Source of the DNA: Lachnospiraceae bacterium
GTDB lineage: Bacteria > Bacillota > Clostridia > Lachnospirales > Lachnospiraceae
Assembly (NCBI GenBank): GCA_910575255.1
Contig: CAJTEM010000017.1
Coordinates: forward strand, 1,140-65,139
Direction of reading: 5' to 3'
Length of the DNA: 64,000 nt
The notes beneath the pieces are model-generated. The model did not search any database, was not told where the DNA came from, and saw only the letters and a program-made list of their open reading frames with translations. Each line of letters opens with the position of its first letter. Positions within the stretch are counted from its first letter, which is position 1. The translations under genes were made by a program, and so were the position numbers. Below, piece by piece: positions 16,222 through 25,468 of the stretch.

Positions 16222-17016
16222 ATGAAGAAATATTTAGAAATTGCCAAGGCATACATGAAAGCACAGCTGATCTGGAGGTCGGATACCTTAGTAGACGTGA
16301 TTCTGGCGGTGGCGAAGATACTGTTTGCATGGATCTTATGGAGTATTCTGTTTGAGGGTAAAGAGCAGATCGCGGGCTTGGGATTTCAGGCCATGATTTC
16401 TTACTATATCATAAGCTCCTATTTATTCCAGTTGGAAAAATCTGCGGAGATCAGCCGGCAGATGACCGGTATGCTGAGAAATGGTACCTTTTCAAAATAT
16501 ATGGTGATACCGGTACAGACACAGGGGTATTTTGTGGCGATGGAAGCAGGGAAGATTGCGTTTTCTGCGGGCATTGGTTTTTTAGCAACGTTTCTGTGGT
16601 TTTATTTGTTCCGGATTCCATTTGTGCATACAGCCAATATAAAGATCCTGTTATGCGGAAGTATCATGGTTGTTTTAGGACTGTTGTTTATGGCGCTGCT
16701 CAATTACTTTCTTGGGATTTTGACCTTGAAATTTGAGGAGATCAGCATCTTTCTCATGATAAAAGATAACCTTTCCGCATTTGTGACCGGGGCGGTAATT
16801 CCCCTTGCGCTTTTACCGGAATGGATGACAGCAGGCATGAGATTTCTGCCTTTCTATTATGTCACATATCTTCCCAGTATGCTGTTTATAGGGAAATGTG
16901 AGGAGGAGGCAGTCACAGGCTTAATCGTCTTAGGTGTGTGGTGCATGGTCTTTCTTGTTTTAAATCAGGTAACTTATGAACATGATCGAATCAAATATGA
17001 TGGAGCAGGAATATGA
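16222..17016 (+). CDS. ABC-2 exporter permease (first)
   Basis: A 264-residue membrane protein with about six hydrophobic segments, of the COG4587-like ABC-2 permease family. It starts 3 bases after the ATPase stop and its end overlaps the next permease by 4 bases. With the ATPase and the second permease it forms an exporter of unknown substrate. Confidence 0.85.
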   Translation: MKKYLEIAKAYMKAQLIWRSDTLVDVILAVAKILFAWILWSILFEGKEQIAGLGFQAMISYYIISSYLFQLEKSAEISRQMTGMLRNGTFSKYMVIPVQTQGYFVAMEAGKIAFSAGIGFLATFLWFYLFRIPFVHTANIKILLCGSIMVVLGLLFMALLNYFLGILTLKFEEISIFLMIKDNLSAFVTGAVIPLALLPEWMTAGMRFLPFYYVTYLPSMLFIGKCEEEAVTGLIVLGVWCMVFLVLNQVTYEHDRIKYDGAGI

Positions 17017-17804
17017 AACATAATTTAAAATTTATATCAGAACTGATCAAATTCAGATTATCCCATATCATGACCTTCCGGTTGGGATTCTTTGCACCGT
17101 TTTTCATTAATACCAGTTATTTTCTGGTTCAGCTTTTCGCTTTCGAGGCAATTTACGGGCATGTGGACAGTATCCGTGGATGGGGGCATGGGGAAATCCT
17201 TATTTTTATTGGAACATTCTCCCTGATTGATGCCCTGAACATGACCATTTGCTTTTTTGGGGTGATTTCCATACCGGAGAAAATACAGACAGGAGAACTG
17301 GATTTATATCTGACCAAACCAGTGAATCCACTATTACGGATCACCTTTGAAAAAGTAGATCCGGGCACCATACCGCTTCTGATCTTCAGCGCCTGTATCG
17401 CCTTATATGGGGTGAGAGAAAGCGGCGCGAATCTTTCGTATGCGAATATCATTGGATATTTGTTTCTGGTTTTGCTGATGACCATACTGTACTACGATAT
17501 GGAGCTTTTGATACGGTGTTTTGCCTTTTTTGTGTTCTCTGTAGACAATCTGATGAAAATAGAGAATACGGCTGTGGACTTGTGTCTGAAAATACCGGGG
17601 ATCGCTTTTTATGGAATCTATAAGTTTGTTTTTTATTGTGTATTGCCGTACGGAATCATTGCGACGCTGCCAACGCAGGCAGTAACAGGGGTTTTGTCGG
17701 CAAAAGGATTCCTTTTCGGGGTGGCGATCGTGTGCATTTTTACGTTTTTTGCCTTGTCTTTTTGGACATATGGCGTACACAGATATGAAAGCGCAAGCAG
17801 CTAA
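17013..17804 (+). CDS. ABC-2 exporter permease (second)
   Basis: A 263-residue, roughly six-segment membrane protein of the COG3694-like family; the pattern LFVFFAP... with a conserved GELDLYLTKPVNPL stretch is typical. The ATGA overlap with the first permease points to coupled translation. The heterodimeric permease layout ATPase-COG4587-COG3694 is standard in Firmicutes. Confidence 0.85.
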   Translation: MKHNLKFISELIKFRLSHIMTFRLGFFAPFFINTSYFLVQLFAFEAIYGHVDSIRGWGHGEILIFIGTFSLIDALNMTICFFGVISIPEKIQTGELDLYLTKPVNPLLRITFEKVDPGTIPLLIFSACIALYGVRESGANLSYANIIGYLFLVLLMTILYYDMELLIRCFAFFVFSVDNLMKIENTAVDLCLKIPGIAFYGIYKFVFYCVLPYGIIATLPTQAVTGVLSAKGFLFGVAIVCIFTFFALSFWTYGVHRYESASS

Positions 17805-17833
17805 TCAGTTTTTGGGAAAGAGGTATAGATATT

Positions 17834-18073
17834 ATGGAAGAATATAGAAATGCCCGATTGGGAACGTATTTAGTGAAGGGATTGACCAAAGAATTACTGA
17901 CACGAAATATTATTCCATTCTATTCTGCTTCTATAACGAATATTGGTTCGCAGATGGTAACAAATAGATGTGACTATATACCATTCTGGGTTGATACATT
18001 TGGAACCATTCTTGATGGGAGTTCAGTATACAATGATATGATGAAAGGTTTGTCATCGGAACTTATAGAATGA
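17834..18073 (+). pseudogene. GNAT acetyltransferase fragment
   Basis: Seventy-nine codons containing the acetyl-CoA-binding part of a GNAT fold (LGTYLVKGLTKELLTRNIIP, then SASITNIGSQMVTNRCDYIP). The N-terminal half of the domain is missing and the frame ends where an IS200-type end begins. It is read as a remnant cut by that element. A start and weak ribosome site occur by chance or by later fusion. Confidence 0.7.
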
Positions 18074-18501
18074 CAGCTTACGTTAGACCCCCATTTGAAA
18101 TGGAGGTTGCTAATTTTTCCATTGGCGTGAAAGAAAATGGAAAACTGGCGGGCGTGGCGATCTGTGGCAGGCCGGTCAGCAGGCACTACGATGATGGTTA
18201 TACGTTAGAAATCAACCGGCTGTGTACAGATGGGACAAAGAATGTATGCAGCATTTTATACGGTGCCGCCTGCCGTGCGGCAAAGGCTATGGGCTACCGG
18301 AAGGTAATTACTTATATCCTGCAGAGTGAACTGGGGACATCCTTAAAGGCGTCCGGTTTTCAATGTGAGGGTATTGCAGGCGGTCTTGCGTGGAATGGGG
18401 AGCGCAAGCCCAAACAGGAAAATCAGTATCCCCATGAGATGAAAACAAGATGGGTCAGAACAATAAAGGAGGAACGGCGTTATGGCATTCAAACAGGATA
18501 A
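18070..18501 (+). pseudogene. XF1762-type protein with IS-derived N-terminus
   Basis: From about residue 16 the frame matches the XF1762 family found on plasmids and conjugative elements: FSIGVKENGKLAGVAICGRP, TLEINRLCTDGTKN and YRKVITYILQSELGTSLK. The family's first 30 residues, including a His-rich segment, are gone. Residues 1-15 (TAYVRPPFEMEVANF) are instead translated from the right end of an IS200-type element (18076-18115). The protein is therefore probably non-functional. It overlaps the ArdC gene start by 20 bases. Confidence 0.72.
18076..18115 (+). mobile_element. Right-end remnant of an IS200-type element
   Basis: Forty bases containing the hairpin CCCCCATTTGAAATGGAGG and flanks GCTTACGTTAGA and TTGCTAATT match the right end of the intron-split IS200 element at 46407-46446 with only two differences by eye. 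No transposase remains here. It sits exactly between the GNAT and XF1762 remnants. Confidence 0.75.
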
Positions 18502-19303
18502 ACAGTTGCAGGAGATTACCAGGAAACTGGAACAGGGCGTAAAGGATATGCTTACTTCCGAAAATTACACGGAATATTTAAAAGTCATGTCCCAGTTTCA
18601 CGATTACAGTTTTAATAATACCATGCTGATTGCCATGCAGAAGCCGGAGGCAACACTGGTGGCCGGATATCAGGCATGGCAGAAAAAATTTGAGCGTCAT
18701 GTGAAGAAAGGGGAAAAGGGCATCCAGATCATTGCGCCGGCTCCCATCCGGGAAAAAGAGGAAGTGGAGAAGATTGATCCGTTTACCAATGAACCGGCAC
18801 TGAAAGAGAACGGGCAGCCGGAAACGGAGATCATTACGCATGTGATACCGAGGTTTCGTGTCACTACTGTATTTGATGTATCGCAGACGGATGGAAAGCC
18901 GCTGCCGGAGTTTGGAATAGAAGATTTGACTGCCAGTGTGGAAAATTACGAGGCATTTATGCAGGCCATTACCAGCGTTTCCCCGGTTCCTATCCGGTAT
19001 GATGAGATTGAGGGAGAATCCCATGGTTATTATCACCTAGTGGATAAGGAGATTGTCATTCAAAGCGGCATGAGCGAGAGCCAGACCATGAAAACGGCAA
19101 TCCATGAGGTCAGCCATGCGAAGTTCCATGACAGGGAAATCATGGAGGAACTGGGGATTCAGAAGGATAAGCTGACAAGGGAAGTGGAAGCCGAAAGTAT
19201 CGCTTACTGCGTGTGCCAGTATTTTGGATTGGACACCTCAGCTGAAAATGAGTGCGGAGACAAGGAAACTTTGTTTCCGCACTTATCAGAATTTGGTAGA
19301 TGA
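18482..19303 (+). pseudogene. ArdC-like antirestriction protein, C-terminally deleted
   Basis: A 273-codon frame with the ArdC single-stranded-DNA-binding domain (YLKVMSQFHDYSFNNTMLI, GYQAWQKKFERHVKKGEKG) and a zinc metallopeptidase motif HEVSH. Up to LDTS the protein is normal; then the frame runs for 20 unrelated residues to a stop, where intact relatives continue. The following DNA encodes a YodL-type protein in another frame, so a deletion joined two element genes. ArdC proteins protect incoming conjugative DNA from restriction. GGAGG precedes the ATG at 18482. Confidence 0.75.
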
Positions 19304-20069
19304 AAACATAGCGGTAAGGGTAGAAAACTACGATCAGGTGTATCTGGCAGCCGCACGTTTGGATGATTCAGCGGAAAAGATATGGCAAAGACTTCAGGAT
19401 AAACCGCCTAGAAAGTTCAAAGGGTATCATTCCATCAGCGTGAGTGATGTGCTGGTCTATAATAAGGAAGGAGTCATTACTTCCTATTACATAGATAAAG
19501 ACCGGCTCATTGTGCTTGCCGGCTTCATCCGTCTCAATTCTTCCAGTGCTCTGATTTCTATGGAGACAGATGATTTTAAGGTTGAGGGAACAAAGGGAAA
19601 CTGGATTGCTGCGGATGAAATCATCGTTGACGGAAGGCAGTTCTTTCTTTTGCAGAATGATGTGTATAAAGATGATGTTCCCTATGTAGTTGTATCGGAG
19701 GACGGTAAGATAGTTACGGATGAAAGCAAAGGGTTTGATGAAATCACCATTCAGAAACTCAGGGATTTCCTGCATCCGCAGGAAAAGCCCCTGCCGGTGC
19801 CGGAGAAACCACAGATGGAGCAATGGCAGAAATATTATGAAAACGGGGAATATCTCCGGAGTGCGGAAATGACAGAAGAACAAAACTATAACATGATTGA
19901 CGGCAGGATGAATAATATTTCCAGTGCGAAGCAATCAAAGCAGACAGGGAAAGGCAGGACTTCCGTTCTGGAGAAGCTGCACCGCAAACAGAAAGAGATT
20001 GCAATCCGAAGTGGAAAACAACAGCCGGAACAGGTTATGGGAGCAGATATGGAGCGGAACCGGAAATAG
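19248..20069 (+). CDS. YodL/DUF4316-type conjugative-element protein
   Basis: A 273-residue frame (or longer, from 19224) with a YodL-like segment (DDSAEKIWQRLQDKPPRKFKG, HSISVSDVLVYNKEGVITSYY) and a C-terminal region with the DYNMID/basic tail usual in DUF4316 proteins. These are accessory proteins of clostridial conjugative elements, of unknown function. The start lies at the deletion junction with ArdC and no good ribosome site is visible, so expression is doubtful. Confidence 0.6.
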   Translation: MSAETRKLCFRTYQNLVDENIAVRVENYDQVYLAAARLDDSAEKIWQRLQDKPPRKFKGYHSISVSDVLVYNKEGVITSYYIDKDRLIVLAGFIRLNSSSALISMETDDFKVEGTKGNWIAADEIIVDGRQFFLLQNDVYKDDVPYVVVSEDGKIVTDESKGFDEITIQKLRDFLHPQEKPLPVPEKPQMEQWQKYYENGEYLRSAEMTEEQNYNMIDGRMNNISSAKQSKQTGKGRTSVLEKLHRKQKEIAIRSGKQQPEQVMGADMERNRK

Positions 20070-20210
20070 GAAAAAGAAGGATGCCAGGCAAAGGGGGAGT
20101 TTTCTATTTGCCTGGTATTCTTTTGTGTTATATGGTATGCTGATTTTCAAAAGGGATGTATGATTATAATTTTCATAACGACAGTTGGATGATAGAAAAG
20201 GGCGGAATGC

Positions 20211-20702
20211 ATGGGCAGAAAAAAGAATGGAACGACAAAAACGCAAAGAAAAGAAATCAGGCTGCAGAAAGCGAGTCAGTGGATATTAACTTACAATGGA
20301 ACACCGAAACATATGGCAAAGCACTACAGAAAGAGGTTTCATGTTGATATTACCACAGCGGTTCGTGACCTGCAGGATATTGGTGTGGAATTTACACAGG
20401 AATATTTGGATGCTGTAAAGCGGAGTGAGGAAGAACGTATCCGCCAGAAACGTTTAGAAAAAGAGCGAAAGGTACAGCAGGAACAGGATTTCTTGTATGA
20501 AGATTCAGATGATGTGTATGCGTTTATTGCCGGATATACAGGTGGTGGTGTTCCGTATGGAATTACGTGGGAGGAGCTTGGGCTTGAACCATATGCGTCT
20601 TATGAAGAACTCATGGAGGCATATGATCGGCGAGACAGGCAAAGAGAAGATGGGATGTTTGAGGAAGATGAGGAGTTCTGGGATGAGGAGGATTTATACT
20701 GA
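20211..20702 (+). CDS. Hypothetical element protein with acidic tail
   Basis: A 163-residue protein: basic N-terminus, a possible helix-turn-helix around GTPKHMAKHYRKRFHVDITT, a charged coiled stretch (RSEEERIRQKRLEKERK) and a very acidic C-terminus (EEDEEFWDEEDLY). I know such proteins from clostridial integrative elements but not their function. A weak GGGCGG precedes the ATG. Confidence 0.55.
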   Translation: MGRKKNGTTKTQRKEIRLQKASQWILTYNGTPKHMAKHYRKRFHVDITTAVRDLQDIGVEFTQEYLDAVKRSEEERIRQKRLEKERKVQQEQDFLYEDSDDVYAFIAGYTGGGVPYGITWEELGLEPYASYEELMEAYDRRDRQREDGMFEEDEEFWDEEDLY

Positions 20703-20820
20703 AAGCAGAAATTTGAAATTAAACAGCACGGCTTGTAAACCTCAAATTGCTATGGTATGATATAAGTACCGGAAGAATACTTTGCTGGTAATGCGGCATA
20801 TAATAAAGGTGGTGAATCCT

Positions 20821-21771
20821 TTGGGAGTAAAAGATACAGTAACAACAAAATATATGCGACAGAATGAAATCTTTGCTGACGCCTTTAATTATTTTGTATA
20901 TGGCGGCGAGCAGGTGATCAATCCGGAAAGCCTGGAGGAACTCGATACTCGTGAGATAGATGTCCCTTATGGTGGAGAGAAAGGTGCGAAGCAGCCGGTG
21001 CAGAAAACCAGGGATGTTATCAAATCTGTCATTGCGATGATGGATAAACGTACCGCTTATCTTCTTCTGGCAATCGAGAATCAGTCAAATATCCATTATG
21101 CGATGCCAGTTAAAAATATGGTCTATGATGCTTTACAATATGCGAAGCAGGTAGAAGCGGCGATGGCTTCCCATAAAATGTCTGGTGATTATAAGGGTGT
21201 AGATAGTGACGAATATCTGTCAGGTTTTATGAAAGAAGATCGGCTGTTACCCGTGGTAACATTGGTCATATATTTTGATTCAAAAGAGTGGGATGGCCCG
21301 TTATCTATTCATGAAATGTTTGATAAACAGGATGCGAGGGTGCTTGCGCTGGTTCCTGATTATAAGATTAACTTGCTTGCACCGGCTTCGATAAAAGATG
21401 AAGATTTTGGAAAATTCCAGAGTTCTTTGAAAGAAGTGTTGTCATTTATCAAGTATGCAAGAGACAAGGATGAATTGAAAAAGGTATTGGATGCAGACGA
21501 ATCTTTCCGCCATTTGGGGAGAGAAGAAGTGGATGTATTAAATGCCTGCGTAGGTGCAAAGATAGCAGTCAAAGAAGGTGAGGAGGCGATTGATGTGTGT
21601 TTGGCAATACAACAAATGAATGAGGAAGCGGCTCAGAAGGAAAGAATTTCTACACTGTCCGCTAACATTAAGAACCTTATGGAAAAAATGGGATGGTCTG
21701 CGGAACAGTCTATGGATGTATTAAGCGTTTCCGACAGTGACCGAAGGGCGCTTTGGCAGTTGCTTAAATAA
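20821..21771 (+). CDS. Rpn-family PD-(D/E)XK recombination-promoting nuclease/transposase
   Basis: A 316-residue protein of the Rpn/PDDEXK transposase group: GVKDTVTTKYMRQNEIFADAFN at the start (two segments), NYFVYGGEQVINPESL, and a mid-protein LLAIENQSNIHY...MPVKNMVYD where the family's E-x-Q nuclease residues lie. Rpn proteins in E. coli raise recombination and cut DNA. The start TTG at 20821 is preferred because AAAGGTGGTG is 6 bases upstream and the family begins with GVKDTV. A strong terminator follows. Confidence 0.8.
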   Translation: MGVKDTVTTKYMRQNEIFADAFNYFVYGGEQVINPESLEELDTREIDVPYGGEKGAKQPVQKTRDVIKSVIAMMDKRTAYLLLAIENQSNIHYAMPVKNMVYDALQYAKQVEAAMASHKMSGDYKGVDSDEYLSGFMKEDRLLPVVTLVIYFDSKEWDGPLSIHEMFDKQDARVLALVPDYKINLLAPASIKDEDFGKFQSSLKEVLSFIKYARDKDELKKVLDADESFRHLGREEVDVLNACVGAKIAVKEGEEAIDVCLAIQQMNEEAAQKERISTLSANIKNLMEKMGWSAEQSMDVLSVSDSDRRALWQLLK

Positions 21772-21786
21772 AATGCAGAATGAGCC

Positions 21787-21822
21787 GGGCAGTATCAATC
21801 AAACAGATACTGCCCGTTTTTT
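21787..21822 (+). terminator. Intrinsic terminator after the Rpn gene
   Basis: GGGCAGTATC and GATACTGCCC form a perfect ten-base stem, followed by six T. The IS630 element inserted a few bases beyond. Confidence 0.88.
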
Positions 21823-21828
21823 ACACTA

Positions 21829-23219
21829 GTATAATTCGATTCAAATAATTTTACATTATTATTCTGAAATGGTATAATACTTATAGACCATTTCAGGAGG
21901 TAAAAAATGCCAAAGAGTGCTACGCCTATTTTTCTTTCCGATGATGATAAGTCATATTTAAAGTCCGTTCTACAAAAAGGGACTGTTGAAGCCAGAGTCC
22001 ATAGGAGGGCCAAAATCCTCTTATTAAAATCAGATGGCATGGCAGATGAAGCCATTGCTGACAAACTTGATATTTCAAGGCCGACGGTGAAACTCTGCCT
22101 GAAAAAATACAGGGAATCCGGCGTGAAAACTGCGTTGGAAGACAGCAAAGGCCGTGGCCGCAGGATTGAAATTACCGATGATGCAAAGGCATGGGTAATC
22201 AATATTGCCTGCCAAAAGCCTTCCGCATTCGGCCTTCCGGCAGAATTATGGTATCCTTTAAGCCTTACCCGGTACATCAATTCTGTCGCTGGGCAGGAAG
22301 GATATTCCCGCATGGTGACGGTATCTGAGTTTTCTATTCGGAAGATACTCAGGGAAGCAATGCTTAATCCCCATAAAGTCACCTATTATTGTGAAAAACG
22401 AGATCCTGACTTTGAAAAGAAAATGCATGATGTACTGGTTATTTACAAGCAGGTGGAACTCCGATTTGATGAAAAGGGAATCTTGATTCCGTTTGCCAGT
22501 GATGAAGAGCCGATACCTACGTTATCCTATGATGAAAAGCCCGGGATCCAGGCAATCGCCACCACATCAGAGGACAGGCCGCCAGTTGCCCATACAGAAA
22601 AAAGGTCCGCCGTACAGCGTGATTATGAGTATAAACGTCTGGGGACGCTCTCTCTTCTGGCAGCAATTGACCTGCTGACTGGGGAAGCCATCCCACTGGT
22701 AAGCAATACCCATAAAAGCAGCGATTTTATAACATTCCTAAAAATATTGGATGAGAAATACCCCAAAGGGGACAAAATACGGCTTATACTGGATAACCAC
22801 TCCGCCCATACATCCAGGGAAACGCAGGAATATCTGAATACAGTTCCTGGAAGGTTTGCATTTGTGTTCACTCCCACACATGGCTCCTGGCTGAATATGG
22901 TGGAAGGTTTTTTCAGCAAAATGACCCGCCAGATGCTGTCCGGAATTCGTGTAGGCTCGAAAGAGGAGCTAAAGGAACGGATCCTGAAATACTTTGAGGA
23001 AATCAATGAGGTTCCAGTCCCCTACAAATGGAAATACCGCATGGAAACGATTGATCTTTCGAAAGAGGATGTGGACACAATCGTCTATGAAGTTGTAAAC
23101 GCGAAAGCAGCAAGTCCGGAAAACCAAGGGAAACGTGTGCCCAAACCGCCGACACGTAAGCCAAGAAATCAGACTGCTACCAATGCTTAAATTGTAAGGT
23201 TATTTAAATCGAGTTGTAC
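21829..23219 (+). mobile_element. Complete IS630-family insertion sequence
   Basis: A 1.39 kb element bounded by TA at 21827-21828 and 23220-23221, the target duplication expected for IS630. Terminal inverted repeats start GTATAATTCGATTCAAATAA on the left and GTACAACTCGATTTAAATAA on the right (inward reading), differing at a few C/T positions. It encodes one transposase. Confidence 0.85.
21907..23190 (+). CDS. IS630-family transposase
   Basis: A 427-residue transposase. Residues 1-75 form a HTH (LDISRPTVKLCLKKYRESGV). The DDE catalytic residues are visible in order: TLSYDEKPGIQ, IRLILDNHSAH and SWLNMVEGFFSKM. The C-terminal tail is basic and proline-rich. AGGAGG lies 7 bases before the ATG. 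Length and motifs look intact, so the element may still move. Confidence 0.92.
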   Translation: MPKSATPIFLSDDDKSYLKSVLQKGTVEARVHRRAKILLLKSDGMADEAIADKLDISRPTVKLCLKKYRESGVKTALEDSKGRGRRIEITDDAKAWVINIACQKPSAFGLPAELWYPLSLTRYINSVAGQEGYSRMVTVSEFSIRKILREAMLNPHKVTYYCEKRDPDFEKKMHDVLVIYKQVELRFDEKGILIPFASDEEPIPTLSYDEKPGIQAIATTSEDRPPVAHTEKRSAVQRDYEYKRLGTLSLLAAIDLLTGEAIPLVSNTHKSSDFITFLKILDEKYPKGDKIRLILDNHSAHTSRETQEYLNTVPGRFAFVFTPTHGSWLNMVEGFFSKMTRQMLSGIRVGSKEELKERILKYFEEINEVPVPYKWKYRMETIDLSKEDVDTIVYEVVNAKAASPENQGKRVPKPPTRKPRNQTATNA

Positions 23220-23220
23220 T

Positions 23221-23829
23221 AGTACAGTTCTTTCACATCAGATAGAAAGCGGTTTGTATTACAGACAGGCATTAGCAGATAAAACAACAAATTTTAAGGA
23301 ACAGTTAGCTAATCCATTCAGTGAGCAAGCAGAAGAAATTATTAAAGACCCATATATTTTTGATTTTATACCGAATGCAAAAAAACTTAGAGAGATTGAG
23401 TTAGAAGACGCCCTTGTCCAACAAATAACAAAGTTACTACTGGAATTTGGGTCAGGTTTTGCTTTTATGGGGCGGCAGTATCCTATCCAAGTTGGAAAAA
23501 GAGAATTTTTCATAGACTTATTATTTTATAATGTGAAATTGCATTGCTATTTTGTAGTAGAATTAAAAACAGTAGAATTTGAACCAGAGTTTGCAGGAAA
23601 GCTATCTTTTTATTTATCGGCAGTTGATGGGGAGTTGAAGTCACCGAATGATAATCCTACGATTGGTTTGTTGTTGTGTAAGGGGAAAGATAAAATGGTA
23701 GCTGAATATGCTTTGAAAGATGTAAACAAACCAATGGGAGTAAGCGAATACAAACTTTCCAATCATGTTTCAGAGGAATTACAGGACAAACTACCGTCGA
23801 TTGAAGATATTGAAAAAAGAATCAATTAA
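23221..23829 (+). pseudogene. YhcG-family PD-(D/E)XK nuclease, C-terminal part
   Basis: An open frame from the IS630 edge to 23829 reads VLSHQIESGLYYRQ and then the YhcG/DUF1016 nuclease domain (EFFIDLLFYNVKLHCYFVVE, followed by LKT: the D...ExK site). The N-terminal DNA-binding half is absent and is not found left of the IS630 element, where the Rpn gene ends with its own terminator. It is therefore a truncated gene, either cut by an earlier event or joined by deletion at the IS. Confidence 0.78.
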
Positions 23830-23857
23830 AATTTTGCATCAAGGTGGTGCAAAATTT
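23829..23857. terminator. Palindromic terminator-like hairpin
   Basis: AAATTTTGCA and TGCAAAATTT pair perfectly immediately after the YhcG stop codon; AT-rich on both sides, so it could act in either direction. Confidence 0.5.
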
Positions 23858-23965
23858 ATATTAGCTTTATATTTGTGGGAAAAGGGATACACGAACGGTT
23901 TTAGTATTGTAAAAATATTGCCCATATTTCCGTGATTTTGTGGGGATATGTTCTAATTTGGTACG

Positions 23966-24295
23966 CATGTGGAGACGGTATGTTTATTGTCCAAACTCAA
24001 TGCAAAGCAACATATCGAAGTTGAGATTAAGATGGACGAGCTGGATTTGACTGCTGCGGAGAGCAAAGCCACCTACGAGGAGATCAAGGCGTATGTGCTG
24101 GAGCATAGCGGTATGAAAGTCAGCAGCCTATATATTGCTCAGGTAAAGCAGAAATGTGGTATTATTGAGCGTGAAAATTATAATAAACCGAACTCTGAGG
24201 ATATTGAACATCTTCCAGAGCCGCCTGATCATTTAGAGGGAAAATTCAATTCTAAAGATCTCATTGGTACTATTGAAAAAATGAAAAATGACTGA
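23966..24295 (+). pseudogene. 3' end of rumA/rlmD-type gene at a putative attachment site (copy 2)
   Basis: The frame reads HVETVCLLSKLNAKQHIEVE and continues through DELDLTAAESKATYEEIKAY to a stop at 24295. I recognise this as the long C-terminal tail of some Lachnospiraceae 23S rRNA (uracil-5)-methyltransferases, a tail that typically follows HVETV in the intact gene. The body of the enzyme is missing. The sequence left of the His codon is unrelated AT-rich DNA. It marks the boundary between the element that ends with YhcG and the RhuM/recombinase element. Confidence 0.72.
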
Positions 24296-24368
24296 TATAA
24301 CAATCGTGTAAATAGTGTCCAAACTCTATGTTAAAAGCTGTTTTTGACATAGAGGATACATAGGAAAA

Positions 24369-24387
24369 GTGCAGCAGGGTGCTGCAC
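24369..24387. other. Perfect inverted repeat upstream of rhuM-like gene
   Basis: GTGCAGCA-GGG-TGCTGCAC, 25 bases before the RhuM-type start codon. It may be an operator or an mRNA hairpin that limits translation; no T run follows. Confidence 0.45.
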
Positions 24388-24411
24388 AATTAGAAATGGA
24401 GTGTAAATGTG

Positions 24412-25413
24412 ATGAATCAAGATGAGATGAATCAAAAATCCAATATGATCATTTATACAACAGAGGATGGATTGGCTAAAATTGAGACGAATTTTGATGA
24501 GGATACGGTCTGGCTCTCTATTGATCAGATGGCAGAATTGTTCGAGAGAGATAAATCAACCATTTCCAGACATATAAAAAATATTTTTGCGGAAGGCGAA
24601 TTGCAGCGTGATTCAGTTATTGCAAATTTTGCAACAACTGCTTCTGACGGGAAAACATATCAGGTAGATTACTACAATCTGGATGTGATTATCTCTGTTG
24701 GCTATCGTGTGAAATCCAAACGAGGTACACAGTTTAGAATCTGGGCAACCAATATTCTTAAGGAATATATGAGAAAAGGCTTTGCGATGGATGATGAACG
24801 GCTGAAGAACCTCGGCGGCGGCGGTTACTTCAAGGAACTTTTAGAACGTATTCGAGATATTCGAGCATCAGAAAAGGTGTTTTATCGTCAGGTTTTAGAA
24901 ATTTATGCTACGAGTATCGACTACGATCCAAAAGCGGAAATTTCTATCCAGTTTTTTAAGAAAGTACAGAATAAAATCCATTATGCCATTCATGGGCAGA
25001 CTGCGGCAGAGGTTATTTACAGCAGAGCCGATGCAGAAAAAGAATTTATGGGGCTTGCGACCTTTGCAGGAAAACAGCCAACCTTGAAAGAAGCGGTTAT
25101 TGCTAAAAATTATCTGGATGAAAAAGAACTTCGAGCCATGGGGCAGCTTGTATCCGGATATCTTGATTTTGCAGAACGACAGGCAGAACGTGAGCAGGCG
25201 ATGACTATGCAGGATTGGGCAGAACATCTGGATCGCATTCTTACCATGAGCGGAGAGCAGTTGCTGATTGGAAACGGAAGCGTCAGTCATAAGGAGGCTG
25301 TTGATAAAGCAACCGGAGAATATAAAAAATACAAGGCTCGGACGCTTAGCGAGGTAGAACAGGATTATCTGGATTCGATTAAAATGCTGGAGCAGAAAGC
25401 TGAGAAAAAATAA
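24412..25413 (+). CDS. RhuM-family protein
   Basis: A 333-residue protein of the virulence RhuM family: a HTH-like start (DTVWLSIDQMAELFERDKST), NLDVIISVGYRVKSKRGTQF with IWATNILKEY, and a helical C-terminal half. RhuM was named in Salmonella pathogenicity islands; in Firmicutes it is common on mobile elements and its molecular role is not known. ATG 24412 was taken rather than the adjacent GTG. It shares orientation with the recombinase that follows. Confidence 0.88.
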   Translation: MNQDEMNQKSNMIIYTTEDGLAKIETNFDEDTVWLSIDQMAELFERDKSTISRHIKNIFAEGELQRDSVIANFATTASDGKTYQVDYYNLDVIISVGYRVKSKRGTQFRIWATNILKEYMRKGFAMDDERLKNLGGGGYFKELLERIRDIRASEKVFYRQVLEIYATSIDYDPKAEISIQFFKKVQNKIHYAIHGQTAAEVIYSRADAEKEFMGLATFAGKQPTLKEAVIAKNYLDEKELRAMGQLVSGYLDFAERQAEREQAMTMQDWAEHLDRILTMSGEQLLIGNGSVSHKEAVDKATGEYKKYKARTLSEVEQDYLDSIKMLEQKAEKK

Positions 25414-25468
25414 ACCGATACCCAAGGTGATAGGATAGTTATAATTTGATACATACAAGGATAGTGGG

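Noticed and set aside
21795-22382. 195-codon reverse-strand frame inside the IS630 transposase
   Set aside because: It overlaps a clear DDE transposase and shows no family features.
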